From an uncultured Clostridia bacterium (GTDB taxonomy: Bacteria > Bacillota > Clostridia > UBA1381): 6,573 nucleotides of DNA. The DNA is taken from assembly GCA_945948775.1 (NCBI GenBank), contig CAMFCK010000051.1, forward strand, positions 1 to 6,573, given 5' to 3'. Below the pieces are notes generated by a model. The model saw only the letters and a program-made list of their open reading frames with translations. It searched no databases and was not told the DNA's origin. This document shows, piece by piece, positions 6,140-6,573 of this stretch (within the stretch, counting starts at the first letter, position 1; the number at the start of each line of letters is the position of its first letter). The translations under genes and the position numbers were made by a program.

Positions 6140-6168
6140 ATTTTACCTCTTTTTGTTCTTAATGTCAA
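6140..6168 (-). promoter_or_regulatory. Predicted sigma-A promoter of ymfF-ymfH
   Basis: On the minus strand a perfect TTGACA (6168-6163) is followed by a 17-nt spacer and TAAAAT (6145-6140). The boxes and spacing are the same as at the galT promoter. The -35 starts 3 bp after the gpr stop. Start of transcription near 6133 leaves a short leader of about 25 nt. No terminator hairpin lies between gpr and this promoter. Confidence 0.8.
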
Positions 6169-6170
6169 TA

Positions 6171-6573
6171 CTAACCGATATAGCTCTCTATTTCCTCAAT
6201 ACTGAGCTTGGGATGCGCAGCAAGATTAATTCCGTTTGCTATCGTTTTTGCCGCACGGTCAATAACCAGGTCAATGTCCTTGGGCGTAACAAACATCTCC
6301 GGAGCATCTTTACCGAGTCGGTTTCTGATCTCCTCCTCGTCCTCAATCCCAAGCACAGCGGCGGCTACAGCTGCTGCGTCAACTACAGTCGGCACACCTA
6401 TCGCAATCACCGGCACGCCAAGTGTTTCTCGGTTTATCGCCGTGCGCCTGTTTCCCACACCGCCGCCCGGCTCCATACCGGTGTCAGATATCTGAATGGT
6501 TGTGGACATTCTTGACACACTTCTTGCCGCATAAGCGTCAACAGCTATTACAAGCGACGGCTTCTGCTCATTT
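6171..6573 (-). CDS. gpr: Germination protease GPR, C-terminal part (cut by right edge)
   Basis: The last 133 codons of a gene whose 5' part is beyond the right edge. The frame is open to the edge: the visible part starts NEQKPSLVIAVDAYAARSVS and runs through TTIQISDTGMEPGGGVGNRR, LGVPVIAIGVPTVVDAA and VTPKDIDLVIDRAAKTIANG to a normal C-terminus. These are hallmark stretches of GPR, the aspartic-type protease (MEROPS A25) that degrades small acid-soluble spore proteins during germination. Full-length GPR is about 320-370 residues, so somewhat over a third is seen. The family is made as a zymogen in the forespore under forespore sigma factors; its promoter and propeptide are outside the window. 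I do not assign the catalytic aspartates from this fragment. The gene is strong evidence for a spore former. The usual clostridial neighbour spoIIP is not downstream here; the M16 pair follows instead. Confidence 0.95.
   Translation of the reverse strand, partial: NEQKPSLVIAVDAYAARSVSRMSTTIQISDTGMEPGGGVGNRRTAINRETLGVPVIAIGVPTVVDAAAVAAAVLGIEDEEEIRNRLGKDAPEMFVTPKDIDLVIDRAAKTIANGINLAAHPKLSIEEIESYIG

Overview
The window looks like a chromosomal segment of a low- to mid-GC, endospore-forming Firmicute, most likely a gut-type member of the Clostridia. The grounds are a germination protease (gpr) fragment, an M16 peptidase pair of the YmfF/YmfH type, a standalone class I galT, strong AGGAGG ribosome-binding sites and very AT-rich promoter regions. 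This placement is inferred from gene content and not from a marker gene.

Layout: the left edge holds the 5' end of mraZ (minus strand), the usual first gene of the division and cell wall (dcw) cluster, which would continue out of the window to the left. Its upstream region has a near-consensus promoter followed by four TGGGA-like boxes spaced exactly 10 bp apart, a textbook MraZ operator. A 439-bp AT-rich divergent region separates mraZ from galT (plus strand), which has its own TTGACA-17-TAAAAT promoter and a very strong ribosome-binding site. galT is followed by a 281-bp intergenic block packed with perfect hairpins. The two ends of this block are inverted copies of one GAGGCGCGCA hairpin module.

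The rest is on the minus strand. In order of transcription (right to left) it holds: the 3' part of gpr (cut by the right edge); a sigma-A-type promoter starting 3 bp after the gpr stop; the M16 pair ymfF-ymfH, 3 nt apart; an intrinsic terminator or attenuator placed directly against the next ribosome-binding site; zupT, a ZIP-family metal transporter; and a TrmH/SpoU RNA 2'-O-methyltransferase, which converges on galT across the hairpin block.

How they work together: only the M16 pair is a clear functional unit. One subunit carries HxxEH and the other the Arg/Tyr pair, so the active enzyme should be a heterodimer. mraZ is predicted to repress its own promoter. The remaining genes look like independent housekeeping functions: galactose metabolism, metal uptake, RNA modification and spore germination. 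I found no CRISPR array, tRNA, rRNA, transposase or defence system. The least explained part is the hairpin block at about 1586-1857.
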